NCBI GenBank assembly: GCA_002794775.1 | Contig: NBAY01000003.1 | Span: 310,001-374,000, forward strand | Direction of reading: 5' to 3' | Origin: Porodaedalea pini | Taxonomy: Eukaryota; Basidiomycota; Agaricomycetes; Hymenochaetales; Hymenochaetaceae | Length of the DNA stretch: 64,000 bases | Shown: one piece after another, positions 49,965 through 62,160 of the stretch | Layout of the letters: every line of letters starts with the position of its first letter | Numbering within the stretch: the first letter of the stretch is position 1 | The notes under the pieces: generated by a model | Seen by the model: the letters and a program-made list of their open reading frames with translations, nothing else | What the model was told of the DNA's origin: nothing | The model's database searches: none | Position numbers and translations under genes: made by a program

Positions 49965-50526
49965 CATTGCTTTCAAAGACCTTACGAAAAACTAGTATCA
50001 ACGAGCTTTTTTACGAGAGGCCTAGGTGTGCGTAGCATTAATGTTACAGAGGATGAGATCTGGTTTTATTTTGCACATACACAGAATTATTTTCTTCTCC
50101 CTTTTTCTCTCTATTATTGTAACTTAGCGTAGAGCAAGCATGATTTCTTGCAGAATGACTCAATGAGTGCTGCTCGCCGCCAAGAACTGGATGTTCGAGA
50201 GCACACGGCCGAGTGTCGGCGTGCAGAGCCCGCGTTGTCTGTAAACAGTAAAATAATTATCCATATTTCTAACAATTCCTTTTAAGGCACTTTAAGGTTT
50301 TGCCACGCGGGTTGCAACCCCCATCAGCGCTTGCGCGCCCTTACCTCCCTTCATCGACGAACGACGAGCACGCCGATTCCGCATTTTTCTCTACCCTTTT
50401 CATCTCCCCCTCTCATTTTCCCCTCATTTATAACGCGAGTATAAACCGCGGATACACACTCTCTTCACCCGCCTGTCTCTCCCGATCCAGCCCGCCCACA
50501 CGGCACCCTCCAGCCCATCAGATCAG
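49965..50526. other. Intergenic, promoter of DPBB copy B
   Basis: 562 bp. The first 200 bp are 3' UTR-like. A TATAAA at 50440-50445 lies 87 bp before the ATG of the next gene in a CT-rich leader. No gene. Confidence 0.55.
50440..50445 (+). promoter_or_regulatory. Probable TATA box of DPBB copy B
   Basis: TATAAA 87 bp upstream of the start codon, followed by a pyrimidine-rich leader. Position and sequence fit a TATA promoter; there is no direct evidence of use. Confidence 0.45.
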
Positions 50527-51781
50527 ATGCGTCTCGCAGTCTCAACCCTCATCAGCGCCCTTCTTGTCAGCGCTGCCTCCGTTAGCGCAGGCGGTCACAG
50601 TGCCCGTCACAACAGACGCCACCACGAACTTGCTGCTCGCGAGCCCAAGCCCGAGCCCGTTGAGGAGCGTGCGGCGGATGTGGTTAACACAACTGATCAT
50701 AGCATTGACAAACGTGATGGCAGCGCCCGCTTCACCTTCTATGACGTCGGACTGTGAGTTCTTTGCTTTACGGGACCCACCGTGCTAGGTGTGCTTTTTG
50801 TGAAATGGTTCATTGACGTGGATCTGCGCTCGTGTTTGAAAATTGCAGTGGCGCATGTGGTATCACCAACAGCCCTAGCGACTTCGTAAGCCTTTCTCTT
50901 CGCTTGGTGCTATTTCATATTTTTACCCATTTATCTTCTCAGATTGTCGCCTTGAACTCAGACGTGAGTTACTGAGAGCAGCGTTGGAAAAGAGCAAGAC
51001 GTTGACGACAATGCATTATTAATAGCAATATGGCAGCGGATCCCCAGGCCCTCAGTGCTTCAAGATGATCACCATTTCTTACAATGGCAAGACGGCGACG
51101 GCACAAATTACGGACGAGGTACTTCACCACCCTTCGTTGTACTGTTCATGATTAATTTGTTTTGTGTAGTGTCCCGGATGCCCGTACCGTGGTTTAGACA
51201 TGTCGAAAGGATTATTCGATTATTTCGCAGACGAGTCTGAAGGTGTGGTGCGTACTTGATATTTTAATTTATCCTTGCGTGCACATCGTTGATTCGATCT
51301 ATAGCTCTACGGTGACTGGTGGTACTCGGATGGTAGCGGTGGCGGCGGCAGTTCCTCGTCTTCATCGACATGGTCGTCCTCCTCGTCGCAGTGGACTCCT
51401 ACTTCGACTTGGGTCTGGACCCCCACCACGACCTCTTCGAAGTGGACGCCGACGACTACTTGGTCCTCCACAAAGGAGAAGACAACATGGTCTTCCAGTT
51501 CGACTTGGTCAAGCAGTACGAGCACCTGGACCCCAAGCTCGACATCAACCTGGTCGAGTAGTAGCAGCAGCAGCTCCTGGTCGTCGTCCTCTTGGTCTTC
51601 GAGCTCTGTAGTGCCGACTTCGTCCTACGACCTTTCCTCGGGCGTCGCCTCCGGCCTTGCCGTTGCCACCGGCTCTGGTGCGCTTTCATCGCCGACGGGT
51701 GCAGCATCTGGGAATGTTTACGATCTGAACCTCGCCATCATTGATATGGGCGCGATGATCAACGCCGGTGCCGCTAACTGA
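50527..51781 (+). CDS. Secreted DPBB (RlpA/expansin-like) protein with Ser/Thr/Trp tail, copy B
   Basis: Six exons (50527-50753, 50849-50885, 50943-50963, 51026-51118, 51170-51247, 51305-51781) give 310 residues. A signal peptide (LAVSTLISALLVSAASVSAG) is followed by a Lys/Arg/His/Pro-rich pro-region with a KR site (SIDKR) just before the barrel, suggesting processing by a Kex2-type protease. The DPBB spans about residues 67-165: ARFTFYDVGLGACG, IVALNSD, CFKMITISYNGKT, DECPGCPYRGLDMSKG. The tail is a run of W-spaced Ser/Thr blocks (STWSSSSSQWTPTSTWVW and similar), likely heavily O-mannosylated, ending in a hydrophobic C-terminus without a clear GPI signal. The 21-nt exon for IVALNSD matches copy A exactly in position and length. 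Confidence 0.88.
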
Positions 51782-53131
51782 ACCAACAAGGTTCAATAGA
51801 GGCGTCGGCCATTTGTCGTGCGTCCTCGATGGGTTCGCGACCTCGTCTGTCGTCCGTCCTTTCGGTTTTTGCTCACTATCTGACAGTTGTTGTCGGGCTG
51901 GCGCCCTGTCAATAAATGGGACAAAGTTCTGGTTTTACGCTACATCTCGAATATGTCCGGTGGAAATCATTTGTTAATAGGCCTTGCATTCCGCTCCCTC
52001 GCTCCCTCACTCACCCCATACCCTCCCCCCCCCTTCCTGTCTCTTGTTCCATTCCCTGTCGCCGTCTCGCGTGCTGTGCTGCGGGACGTCCGCGACCGTT
52101 CGTCTCCGTTCACATCGTGTGCCAGTGGCATATGTAAAGAGCAACGCGCGAAGCTCCGCGTACGACGGATGAGGCCTGGGTGTTTCCGTTCTCTTATATA
52201 CCCCTTATACAACAAAGGACCGAATTGTTTCTAATCGTTTCTTCTTTTCCTTCCTCATTCATTCTTCTACTTCACCGAGCTCGCCCATCATCTACTCGTC
52301 CTTTTCACCTTCTCGAATATACCTCGTTTTGTTCTGTTTGTCGTATGCTGGTGCTTATGTTAATTAGAGTACAGCTGATTTAGGTGTTCAAGTTATTCTG
52401 AATCTTGTCGGCTGGGATGGAGGGATTGAAATGAGTCTTCCGCCATTTGCAATGAGTAGCATGAGCGAATGGTGAGCATAATGTGGACGTACTCTCGCGA
52501 AGGTACGCGATGATTTACGTCGATGAAATAAGCGGAATGAATGAGCAATATTAATGTATCCTCGAGGTGTCAGGCGGCCGGTGGATATAACACTAGTACT
52601 ATAGTATTAGTAACTACGTAGATGAATGTCACTCGTCTGTGGCGAGCTTATACGCGTTGCTGAACTTCGAGTAGAGTTATTGAGCTGCATCGCACGAGCG
52701 TAAGTTGCATGTATTTAGAGTGATAAATACAAACATTTCTCAACTATGCCATGGCAAGGACCAGCCTATCCCGAAGTCATTAACATTGCCAGTGGAATTG
52801 CGTAATGGAGGAGTCTTTTCGTATGTTTTCAAATAGATTCAGAATTAAGAGGAAGAATTGCTATGACCAATGAATCACACAGGTAGACGCATAAAAACAG
52901 AGATGAAGAGTCTATAAGCGTCAGAGAAGTCCGAAAAAAGGCTGACAAAAAGATTGGGAAAGCGCAGGACCCGGTGCAGGGACATATGTCGGAAAGAAGG
53001 ACTGGCCGAAAACTATATGCAGAGCTGATTTTTGGCCATACAATGATTGGAAGAAATCTGGACGACAATAAAAGAATGAAAGGATGACGTGCATAAATGA
53101 CTAGGGTGAATGAATGCCTGCAACTGAGAAG
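51782..53131. other. Intergenic
   Basis: 1.35 kb between the DPBB gene and the decayed F-box copy. It holds a C-rich run (about 52021-52040), and an ACTAGTACTATAGTATTAGT near-palindrome (about 52592-52612). No frame is supported. Confidence 0.5.
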
Positions 53132-54620
53132 CTAGACAGATGGAGAAAGGATAAAGATTAGTTGTCCTGGGTCAAATCTCCAATCAACTCCGACTCGTCC
53201 GTTGCCTAGCACTGGGCCCATGTCCATAATTGCTTCGCGATCGGTATGAGATGGCATGTTGCCATTAATCATCCCGAGCTTTGCCAGAGGTGGGACATCG
53301 AGAGACACCTGTCGCGGCCTCAACCGCACAACCAGCATGTGTATAATCTCGAGGCCAGCTATTGTGCAATTGCGGACCGTCAACGTCCGAAATGATGGAG
53401 GGAGTTCGTGATCGTCATAGTCATCATGCTCATCCATGCAAATCCATACCAGCACTTCGGACGAGCAGAAGGAACTTGTCGATACCTTGAAGTCAGGGAC
53501 AGAGATGGTGGATGAAAGGCACAAAGCTTCGCAGAGAATGTCGATATATTGTGGCTGGTTGGATACATGGCTGAGGTCGATGTGCAGATGGTCAAGGCCC
53601 ATACGTTTACCAAGGAATGACCAAATGAACTTCGATGAAATTATCGACAACTGGCCGTCAAGCTTCAGTGAGACATCCATGCGTCTCCCTGATCCGCTAT
53701 TATCAACCGCGTCATGTTCCATGACGAAGTGCAAGCAGTATTTGTCCAAATCGTCCTTGTTTCGGATATAAGGATGTAAGTTCCTGGGATTCTAATGGGC
53801 ATCGATGAAGTCTAAGAAAAAGCAAGGTGGCCAGACAGGCGACTCGCTTATCGAGAGAGTTAACGGTGTAAGTCCATCTGGAATATGCCCATTTAGTTGT
53901 ACATTGGTCATGTGTAGATGCAAGAGATTTGAAGTGCGTTGAGTCAGGCTTTTCTAAATGTAGAGAGCCAATGCGCGTTATTCAACCCGGGTATGTCTGA
54001 ATAAGCTCCGAGTTTGTGACTTTCTCCAGGATCAAAGAAGATATCTGATCGCATAGGAGCTCCTTACAAACCTCTTGCTGAGCATGTGTACGCAAGCTTT
54101 GCCAGCGACCAGCATGGAATCTGAATGTTTCGGAGACAGTCTCGTCGCGAAGGTGAGATGTATGTGAGTCCAGGGTTAAGCTGCACTGTTTACTTCTCTC
54201 CAGCTGTATTTCAAATAAAATAAATCGAGGTATGATGGAACATGGTCGTCCAGAACTCGAGACTGCTCCGAAGATAGCACAGAAATAACGGCAGACGAAC
54301 TGTAGCGCGAGCGTGCGCTTCAGAAAGAGAACAGCATCCACCTCTTCATCCTTGTCCGTTGAGAGGCGAAGGACTACTCGAACAATCTCTCCCGGAAAGG
54401 ACGTAAGCCGAGGGTGGTAAAGCTACATTTTTGCAATTAATATTGGTCGCGTGAAGGGTCAGCAAATACCACGCATTTTGTTTACACACCAAAACATACA
54501 TCTAATATGATCTATGGCAGCTTCATTCTGAGGAGAGCTATTACTGAGATAAGACGCGGCGTATCGCGAATCCTTGATGAGATCTGGCCCAAAATCAAAT
54601 TTAAGGGCGCTGGATTCCAT
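53132..54620 (-). pseudogene. Decayed F-box gene, closest to copy 1 (copy 3)
   Basis: Homology to copy 1 runs the whole length on the minus strand. The start (MESSALKFDFGPD) and an intron at the same place (54499-54423) match copy 1. The F-box part (EIVRVVLRLSTDKDEE, then FLKRTLALQFVCRYFCAI) is in frame, but next to it a 1-nt loss and a 4-nt gain scramble the PEFW segment. The frame stops at 53982, where copy 1 continues. The second half (53749 down to 53132: MDVSLKLDGQLS, HDDYDDHELPPSFRTLTVRN) is well kept. The C-terminus ends differently from copy 1. An odd splice pattern cannot be ruled out, but at least three separate breaks make loss of function likely. Confidence 0.75.
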
Positions 54621-55080
54621 GTCAGCGGAAGTCTGTAAGTCAGTTTTAGAATAATAGAAAGTAGCGACTCTGCGACTGGAGCATGTAACTCACACGTGAC
54701 AAGGACGACTTGTGACCGACACCAAGGACGACTTCAAAAAATGAATCTTGAAGATGCTTTCTTGAGATGCATAGAGTGTGTATTAGCGATATGAGCACAA
54801 AAAAAAGTGAATGGATAAAACATGAATAGTCCAACAACATAGCACAGATGAAGGAACTTCATGGAGGCATCAGAAATAAAAAGACAGACGGAAAGCATAT
54901 CGGGAACGTGGAGCAGAGCGACGTTGCACGAGAGATCATTCGTGCGTTTTGGTAGACCATAATGTAGTAAAATTTCCTGGAAGGAGGAAGATACGATCGT
55001 CAATGAGATGAACACAGATTGCCGGGGAAAGGTACTGCATTGGGCCGGAGCGCATAGGCGAAGAGAGCCTTGATACTGGT
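54621..55080. other. Intergenic between two decayed F-box copies
   Basis: 460 bp, AT-rich, with overlapping hydrophobic small frames on the minus strand that lack support. Nothing else seen. Confidence 0.5.
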
Positions 55081-56415
55081 CTACCTCAAATGGATCCGGT
55101 CCTTGCCCAACAATATCTCCATTGGCATCCGGTCAGCCTCAGACGGCAAGACGCCGGTCAACACGAGTTTTGCGAGTGGAGGGACACCCAGTGCCATCTG
55201 TTGCTTCAGCAAACGTGTGACAAGTGTGCGTATAATCTCGAGGGCTGCAGATGGGCAGTTGCGGGCTGTCAGCATCTGCAGTGATGCAGGGAGCTCGTAA
55301 TTGTTGTGGCTATCATGCCTACAGCCCGGTATCGGCAGCGAGGGCGTACAGAACGAGAATGTCAATGTCTGCAACTCGGGAACGTAGAGACTGGGTGCGA
55401 AATACAAAGCATGGCAGAAGGAGCCGTCGTCTCGCATATAGTCAGAAAAAATCGGAACGTCGATGTTCAGATGAGTTATACTGATAATGGAGGTAAGAAC
55501 TGGCCAGACGGGGCTCAGAGCTAATATCGATGTGCGTTGCCTGAGCACAAGAGATACTTCTATGGCTTGCACACCCTTTCCAGCCATTGATGTTTCCTCC
55601 AAGGCATCAATGGGCACATCGTGTATATCGAGATGCAGGCTCCTGAGACGAGGCTGGTTAAGGATGAACCTCAGCAAGGATCCCTTGAACCAAAAAGCGT
55701 CATCTTCAATAAGGACAGAGACGGAGGTAATTCGAGTTGGGGCGAAGCACATCGGTGCAATAAAGGTGCTCGAGGTTCGGCATCTGAGAAATCATGGTGT
55801 CGAAATCATTGTTCACTGGTGGCCCATGGTTATCGATAACGGCTAGTTCAGGATATGGGAAGTAGTGGATTTCCAGCTTTGCGATGTTGTTGAAATTCAC
55901 GGAAGACGGAAGTTCAAAGTAGAGTTCGACGTCGTTGAATCCTACCAAGTCTATGTGTAGTTTTTCGCCAGCGATTTGCCTGGCATATGAGCATGCCGAT
56001 AAGTCCCGGGCTGTCAAGCGGATCAATATTATCAACCGCCAGGTTGAAGGACAAACCGAGGTTTTTGCTCCTTTGAAGCTGTAGTTCAAATAGCTGGGGT
56101 GGACGCTAGAGGTCAGAGACGTCCAAAAGTCTGGGCTCTCCCGCACGGCATCGCGGAAATAGCGGCAGATGGATTGTAACGCGAGTACACGCTGCAGGAA
56201 GAGAAGTGGACGCTGCTCCTTGTCTTTGTCGATAGAGAGATACAGAATTTCTCGAAGGAGCTCTACTGGTAGAGTGTAAAGTCCGAGAGTGGGCATACTG
56301 AAAATTCAGCTAATGTTAAGCGACAGGAAAAAGACGGCAGCAGTTTCACCGCATCAAGCTCACTCTCGATTGAGGAGGCCACTATCTGCGATAGAAACGT
56401 TGTCTCAACAGGAGG
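55081..56415 (-). pseudogene. Decayed F-box gene (copy 4)
   Basis: On the minus strand the F-box is intact (YTLPVELLREILYLSIDKDK, then SICRYFRDAVRESPDFW at about 56.13 kb). Just after it the family helix (PQLFELQLQRSK) is in another frame, then the first frame returns (KLEIHYFPYPELAVIDN), and near 55.75 kb the frame changes again for the C-terminal third, which is well kept (VPELQTLTFSF, LPASLQMLTARNCPSAALEI, PLAKLVLTG). A small first exon before 56340 with an intron (GTGAAA..TTCAG) seems likely. Three frame changes without splice signals point to a pseudogene. It is a separate lineage from copies 1 and 3. Confidence 0.7.
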
Positions 56416-56572
56416 GCGTTTCCATGTCAGTGCTAGTGAGCGCACGAGTTAAGACGATGAGAGTCGACTTTTGAAGAACGAACCGGCGTTTACCGCACTT
56501 CCTTACTCGACGAGCCACGTTCCGTTTCATGATCATATTGACGCGCGCGTCCGGACTTCACTGGCAGCCCTG

Positions 56573-57820
56573 ATGACAGACCACGAGCCAACCAGCACGC
56601 AGGTCTCCTCTAGATCTGTCACCACGCAATCAGCACCCGCAAATGCCCATTCTGGATCCCCGCCGTCGAGCGCGTCCGTGAAGGAGGCTCAGGCTGTTCA
56701 TAATTCAAGTTCAAGTCCAAAAGCCGACGACGCAGACGCGTCGGGAAGCGCGAATGGTAATGGACTCGCCTAAAGACGAGAAGAATGGCAAGGACGGCGG
56801 CGACAGCCCAGGCGATGTGAAGCCCAAGCGCACGACGCCGTATTTAAACAAAGATCGGTTTAAGACTGGAGGTTCGCAGCGGGTGCGTTTTTTTTTATTA
56901 CAACAGTATTCTACAAGGCTTCAATTATTTCTGCCCGACTCTCTTTCTTGCATTTCATACGTGTTCTCTAATGTGTTTGTTTCGGAATTCGGATTGTGCT
57001 ATGACAGGATAAACCCTCGCCTGAAGAACTCGCGGAGCGAATGGAGAGAATACGCCTGAACAACGAAAAGATCAAGGAACGACGCGCGGTACGCGACTGC
57101 ATCCAACCCTCTGCACAAAATGTCTAATCGCATTTTTTTCATTCACGTGTATGCATGAAGGCCGTACAAGCAGACGAACAGGCCTTCGAGGCCTCGCAAG
57201 CCGAACAGCGCGCCAAGGCGGCCGCACAGCGCAAGGTCCAGGCCGGCATCGACGCGAGCCGCGCGGTGAATGCGAAGCGCAAGATGGAGAAGGTTGGCGT
57301 GCGCGAGTGGGATAGCTTCAAGAAAGGTGCGGGTGCGGGGACGAACGCGTCGATGCACGCTCCGCCGGCCGCTCTGGCTCCGAACTCGAATGAAAATGCG
57401 AATGCAAGTGTGAATACGAATGAAACGAAGGAGGGCTCACCGGCTCCGGCATCGGAGCAGACCCGAGCTCAGGCAGCCTCGGCAGGGAGCGAAAGCGAAA
57501 AAGGCCGCGGGAGGGGTCGTGGTGCGGGTAGGACGCGTAGCAGAGGTCGCGGTGCGCGCGGCGGTGGTCGTGGCGGGGGCGAGAGCGACCCCAGACGCGA
57601 AAAGGCGCCGCACATCAAGGACGCGCACAGCGCAGATGCCACCGCCGCTGCCGATTGGGGAGCCGCTGCGGAAGAGTGGGGGACCGCAACTGCGACTAAT
57701 ACGGATGACTCGCAGACTGGTATTGCGATCACGACGAACGAGGCTAATCTGTGGGGACCCGCGCCTGGTGATGATCCGTGGGGAACCGCACCCGCGACGG
57801 ACGAAGGACAGAAGAGCTAG
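56573..57820 (+). CDS. Unknown fungal coiled-coil protein with RGG tail
   Basis: Four exons (56573-56756, 56812-56882, 57008-57088, 57161-57820) give 331 residues. The N-terminus is disordered (MTDHEPTSTQVSSRS). A conserved-looking motif PKRTTPYLNKDRFKTGGSQR is followed by SPEELAERMERIRLNNEKIK, a highly charged helix (ADEQAFEASQAEQRAKAAA), then NAKRKMEKVGVREWDSFKK. A Gly/Arg block (GRGRGRGAGRTRSRGRGARG) at about residue 225 is a typical RNA-binding RGG box. The tail has W-spaced acidic repeats (ADWGAAAEEWG, NLWGPAPGDDPWG). The KTGG-then-acidic-helix pattern recurs in fungal proteins of unknown function that I recall without a name; RNA binding is inferred. It is divergent from F-box copy 4 across about 160 bp. 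Confidence 0.8.
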
Positions 57821-59662
57821 TTGTGTTGCTGTTCCGAGTCACTTATTGGAAGTAAGGTAAAGAGTACTTATGTGTACGTGTTCTGTTCGTGCTCTCGATG
57901 CATGCTCTCGTTGACTCACATTTTTGGACGTACAGTGTATTTTTCATTGTATATGAAAGAAGAGGGTACATAGCATATACCAAACGGGCAGCTACGTCGC
58001 GATATGTGCGCTCGCGCTATGTATGTATCTCGCCGTGTTATCGCCGCCGTCGTCGTTCTCTCGTTGTTGTCTAATCAAACCGACCTTCCCTTCCCTTCGG
58101 CCGATACGATCATGAACGCGCCACATGTCTCTTTCATGATCATTCGAAACAACGCGAGGCAGCAGCCATCGCGATGGCCCGCTACGCGATGCCAACCGCC
58201 CATGCCTCATGGCCTATGTTTGACTTCCCCAGAGATCAAACACCCCGACACGAGCACAGTACATAAGATTGATACAACAAGCTCAAGGCCATCTCGGACA
58301 AGGCGGCGTCGGTCGTATTCACCCTCCGACCTTCTCAGCGCTCAGCATCAGCGTTAATCTTGATTGAGAGTCGAGAGTCCGTTTCTGTTGATCCAGATTC
58401 ACGATCACACAAATGGAACCAAACGAGCTGAACGAATCACTGCAGATGATCCCATCGCATCGCGTCGCCGTTCTAATTCTGATCCTGATCCCAAGAACAG
58501 TCGTAGTCAGTCTCCCGCCACACGTCGCCCGCACTGCACCCGCACCCGCACCCGCACAGCTCCCCCTACCCAATCTGGAATTCAGAAGATGAAGGTATGC
58601 TCAAGATCGCATGATCGCACGGGCTCTGTTGTGTGTTCGGTTCTGAGAGGAAACGAGGCGCGCCAGAAACTCAGAAGGCTGATCTCTGACTTGATGAACT
58701 GAACTGGTTGGATTGGATTGGATTAAAAGAGTTTTGATTTTTGAGCTTGTCTGCGATCGCGATCGCACTTGCATCGTGTTGACAACAGTTCGCTTCCCAG
58801 GCATTGAAAGCCGGAATTCAAACACGAAACAGAATCAGGAAATCTCGAAGAACAAAATGATGCGAGTTCAAAAAAAAAGACAGACGGATTCGCGCATCTG
58901 CATATGCAAAATTGCAGCTTGTTCCCATTCAACCGTTGCATTTGAATTTGAAACTAGAGAGGAAGGGGCATTGACTGTATGCAGGATGAGAGTAGTGCGG
59001 GATGCGATGCTAAAAGTACATGCGGTCTTCAACTTGTGATGCTGAGAGGAAAGGAAGCAGAAGGGTATGGGAAGAGAAGACGGACAGACGGACGCAAGAT
59101 CGTTTCGAATGGGTGGATGATGCTATGGTATGGAGATGCCGCGAATGCTGGATGGAATGGAGAGAAGGTCCCGCATGGTGTATATGCGGAGCAATTAGAG
59201 GCGCACGGTGCGGTGGGAGAGGGATGCGAGCGCGGGAGACAGGGTGGGGGTGACCGTATGTTGCAGCGAATTACGAAGCGAAGATTGGTGTGTTTTCCTA
59301 AACATATGCAGAAGAGAAGGACGCAACCGGAAACGGGGTGCAGACGGAGCGGTACGGCACGGCGCTCGATGGAGGTGTGTATGTAATGCCAAGGTAGCAG
59401 GAGAAGGCCGGAAGCACGCTCCCATTTCCCATCGGGGTCAGCGCACAGTGCTACAAATAGACGCATCGAGCCGAAGAAGATCGAGAGGAAGGTCCGTCTT
59501 CGATCTTCGAATGTTCGATGGCGAGAAGCCGGGAAGTCGTACACGGAAGAAACGAAGCTAAAGGCGACAGATACTGAAAAAATTGGGAAAACAAGGGTGC
59601 CCACGAATAGAATCCAGCTACGGCACAATAGTCACGGGAAAAGTAATCACCGGCTCGGAATG
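57821..59662. other. Intergenic between convergent genes
   Basis: 1.84 kb. Frames such as 58364-58702 plus and 59029-59628 minus have skewed composition without domains. It contains a short ACCCGC array (about 58536-58556) and a GGATT array (58708-58722). No gene is supported. Confidence 0.5.
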
Positions 59663-61840
59663 CTAGGGCGAGTCGCTCGTCAGCGAGCTCGACGCAGTCT
59701 TCGGCCGCTTCGAGCGCATCCGTAATCGCTTCAGACTGAACCCGAGCATGTCTGCGCTCACCCGCCGCGACGTCCGCTCGATGCGCGCAAGCTCCTCTTC
59801 CCACGCTCGCACAGTCACCGGATCGCTCGCTATGCCGGCCGGGACCGAGCCTGGCACGGCTCCGGCGTTCACCTCGCGCGAGCTCCGACGCGCATGCGTG
59901 GGCGGGTACGGGTATGCGGACGGCGGCGAGGATGCCAATGTCTCCTTCGACCCCGTTGCCGGCCGCGCAGTCTCCGGACGGTGCGACGAGCGGAAGACTG
60001 AGGAGAGCCTGCCCGGATTCTCGTCTTCTCTATTTCGGTCGCGCTCACGATGGTGCTCGTGGTGCCGGTGGTGCGGGCGGCTGCTCGCCTTGTCCCGCGG
60101 ACCGGCAGACGTGTGTGGACGTCGCAGTGTGTGTGTCGGCGGGGAGACGGTCGCGGTGGGAGATGAACGTGAGGCGTGGTGCGAAGTAAAGTTATTTCGG
60201 TTGTCGACGGGACTCGCGCTTTGTGGAACAGGTGGGATCGGCACCGGAGACGGAAGCTGGTTTTCCGGACTTTCCGAGAAGGGCGCCTTGCTGCGGCGTG
60301 GTGATTTCGATTTGGAGCGGGCAGATGCGTCGGTGTATTTGGTGACCGCGAGCTTTCGTTCGGATTCATTAGTCGCGATGAGAAGGAGTTCGCGCTCTTC
60401 CAACTCGATCGTTTCCGTACCCGTTGACGGGGAGGAAACGATGATCTGATCAGTTGAGAACAAGTCAATTACGCTTCGTTTTAATATACCTCGCCGAACA
60501 GATCGATATTTACCTTGACGTGGATGAAGAAGCGCACTCTGATCATCTCGGTCTGCATCGTTTCTCCCATGGCCCAGTGGCTGTTTGATTTACTCGCCGG
60601 CCACTGCAAGGTCAGCGACTTCGAATACGCGCCAGATGGGTCTTTTGCGAAAGCGCCCGCGCTATCGACGTGCGCAACAGTGAGCGAAACGATCTTGGCA
60701 GGAAGGTCGGTCATTATAGGACTCATAAGTAGACGCTCATCGGCCGCAGAGCCTGCCGAATCGGTCGTAACCGTACTTGAGAGCGACGTGAGCGACGTGG
60801 ACGTGAAGTGTGCATCTGGTGGCGGGCTAAGAAGGTGCGCAGTGCTCGTCGAGGGCTCACTCATGCGGTCCTGGTTGCAACTTCGGTCGTGATTGAACCC
60901 ACGGAACGTCGAACCAGAGCTGTTCTCGCCGTCACTTACAGACACCGGATGTGGGCTCGGACTCGGACTTGGACTCGACGAGTTGTACCGGTCACGGGCT
61001 GGCAGCTGAGCGGTTTCGCAGAGCTCGATGCGGCGCTCAACGACCAGAGATGCACTACGGACAATAACAGAAGGATCGAGGGGGCGGAGCACGAGTGCAA
61101 TAGTGACAATGTCGAGAGGCCCGACGGGTGCGGTCGGTTGGAGAAGCTGGTACTGAATGACGGGCCCACGGGGCTTCCGAGTGGTGAGGAGGCGGGCAGG
61201 TGATGGTAGAGGCTCGCGTCGCTGAATGTGGGTGTCATACCTTACGAGAGGGATCTCGTACGTCTTGAGCTTGCGCGTCCCTACGCCGAAAGTAGGCGCG
61301 TGGTTGATGACTGGGAAGCGTCAGTAAGCGAATGGAAGCTCGAACGAAGGCGTGGGTGCAGACTCACCCGCCTCAATTCGCCAGAACACGCGGTAGTCTT
61401 GAAAGTTAGCACAAGTGAAGCCCGGTGATTTTGCGGGTATGACGATCTTGAAGGGGAATTCTGCGTTGCCGAGGTCCGCCCACTCGACGCCGTGGGGCTT
61501 CGACCAGAGGGTCTGGGTGTACTCGACGAGGACATTAGAGTGGACGACACCGACGCGGCCGAGACGGGCTTCAATGCATCGCACGGAGGCATATACGCTG
61601 CTGGCAAGGAGCGGCTTGCCGTCTTCGTCGAGAGCTGTGCGGACAACTGGACACGGTGATGACGCGACAAGTGGACAGAGTATAGTAAACAATGATCAGC
61701 GCGGAACCTAAAACGCAGAGGGTGGACTCCCAGCACTGACCGCCTTCGACTTTGACTGGTGTGAGACCAAGGTAGCCCGAGTGGGGGAAGAATCGCGAGT
61801 TGGCGTTGCCCCGGTAGGAGAGGATGGAGAGCTTGACCAT
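59663..61840 (-). CDS. Arrestin-fold protein
   Basis: Four exons on the minus strand (61840-61741, 61646-61368, 61310-60490, 60445-59663) give 660 residues. The ATG at 61840 gives MVKLSILSYRGNANSRFFPH, then SGYLGLTPVKVEG; upstream open frame is out of register. Residues 1-150 read as an N-terminal arrestin sheet (VYASVRCIEARLGRVGVVHS, EWADLGNAEFPFKIVIPA, FQDYRVFWRIEA). The C-terminal arrestin half follows (PLDIVTIALVLRPLDPSVIV, VERRIELCE, MTDLPAKIVSLTVAHV, IRVRFFIHVKVNIDLFG). The last 260 residues are Ser/Pro/Arg/His-rich. Arrestin-related proteins guide ubiquitin ligases to membrane transporters, but I see no PPxY motif, so that link is unproven. The last intron is short (44 nt). Confidence 0.82.
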
Positions 61841-62160
61841 GCTGACACGCCGGGGGCGGCGTCGGCGATGGTGTGGAGCGGGAGGACGACGCGTCGGTGG
61901 ACGATGGGCAGGAGAGCGTCGAGGTGGAGGAAGGAGGAAGAGATGGGACGAAGGAGGGGGGCAGTAGACTGCAATGTGGTTCTTAGAGGACTAGTAGTGT
62001 GCATTTTATTTCGAAGGAATTATTATTTGTTGGCTTCGCGCTCAAGAAGCAGCTCCTACCCGTGGAGCGCAGTAACCATATAAGGTAAGCGACGCGTGAC
62101 GCGCCGTTTCCGTCTCCCTCGCCGCACTTCGCTACCGCTGCTCTCGCGTCGACGTCCACC
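61841..62160. other. Shared promoter of the arrestin and SLC35F6 genes
   Basis: 320 bp between divergent ATGs. A minus-strand frame up to 62004 continues upstream of the arrestin start but is in another register and is not joined by a splice site. Confidence 0.5.

Noticed and set aside
58364..58702. Possible small gene or first exon near 58.4 kb
   Set aside because: Arg/Thr/Pro runs come from a short ACCCGC-type array; no downstream exon in frame could be found.
59029..59628. 199-codon minus-strand frame downstream of the arrestin gene
   Set aside because: Composition follows a purine-rich plus strand; overlapping plus-strand frames are equally open, and no motif is present.
61741..62004. 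Upstream coding exon for the arrestin gene (frame from 62004)
   Set aside because: It is out of register with the MVKLSIL start and no donor/acceptor pair joins them; the family normally begins at MVKL.
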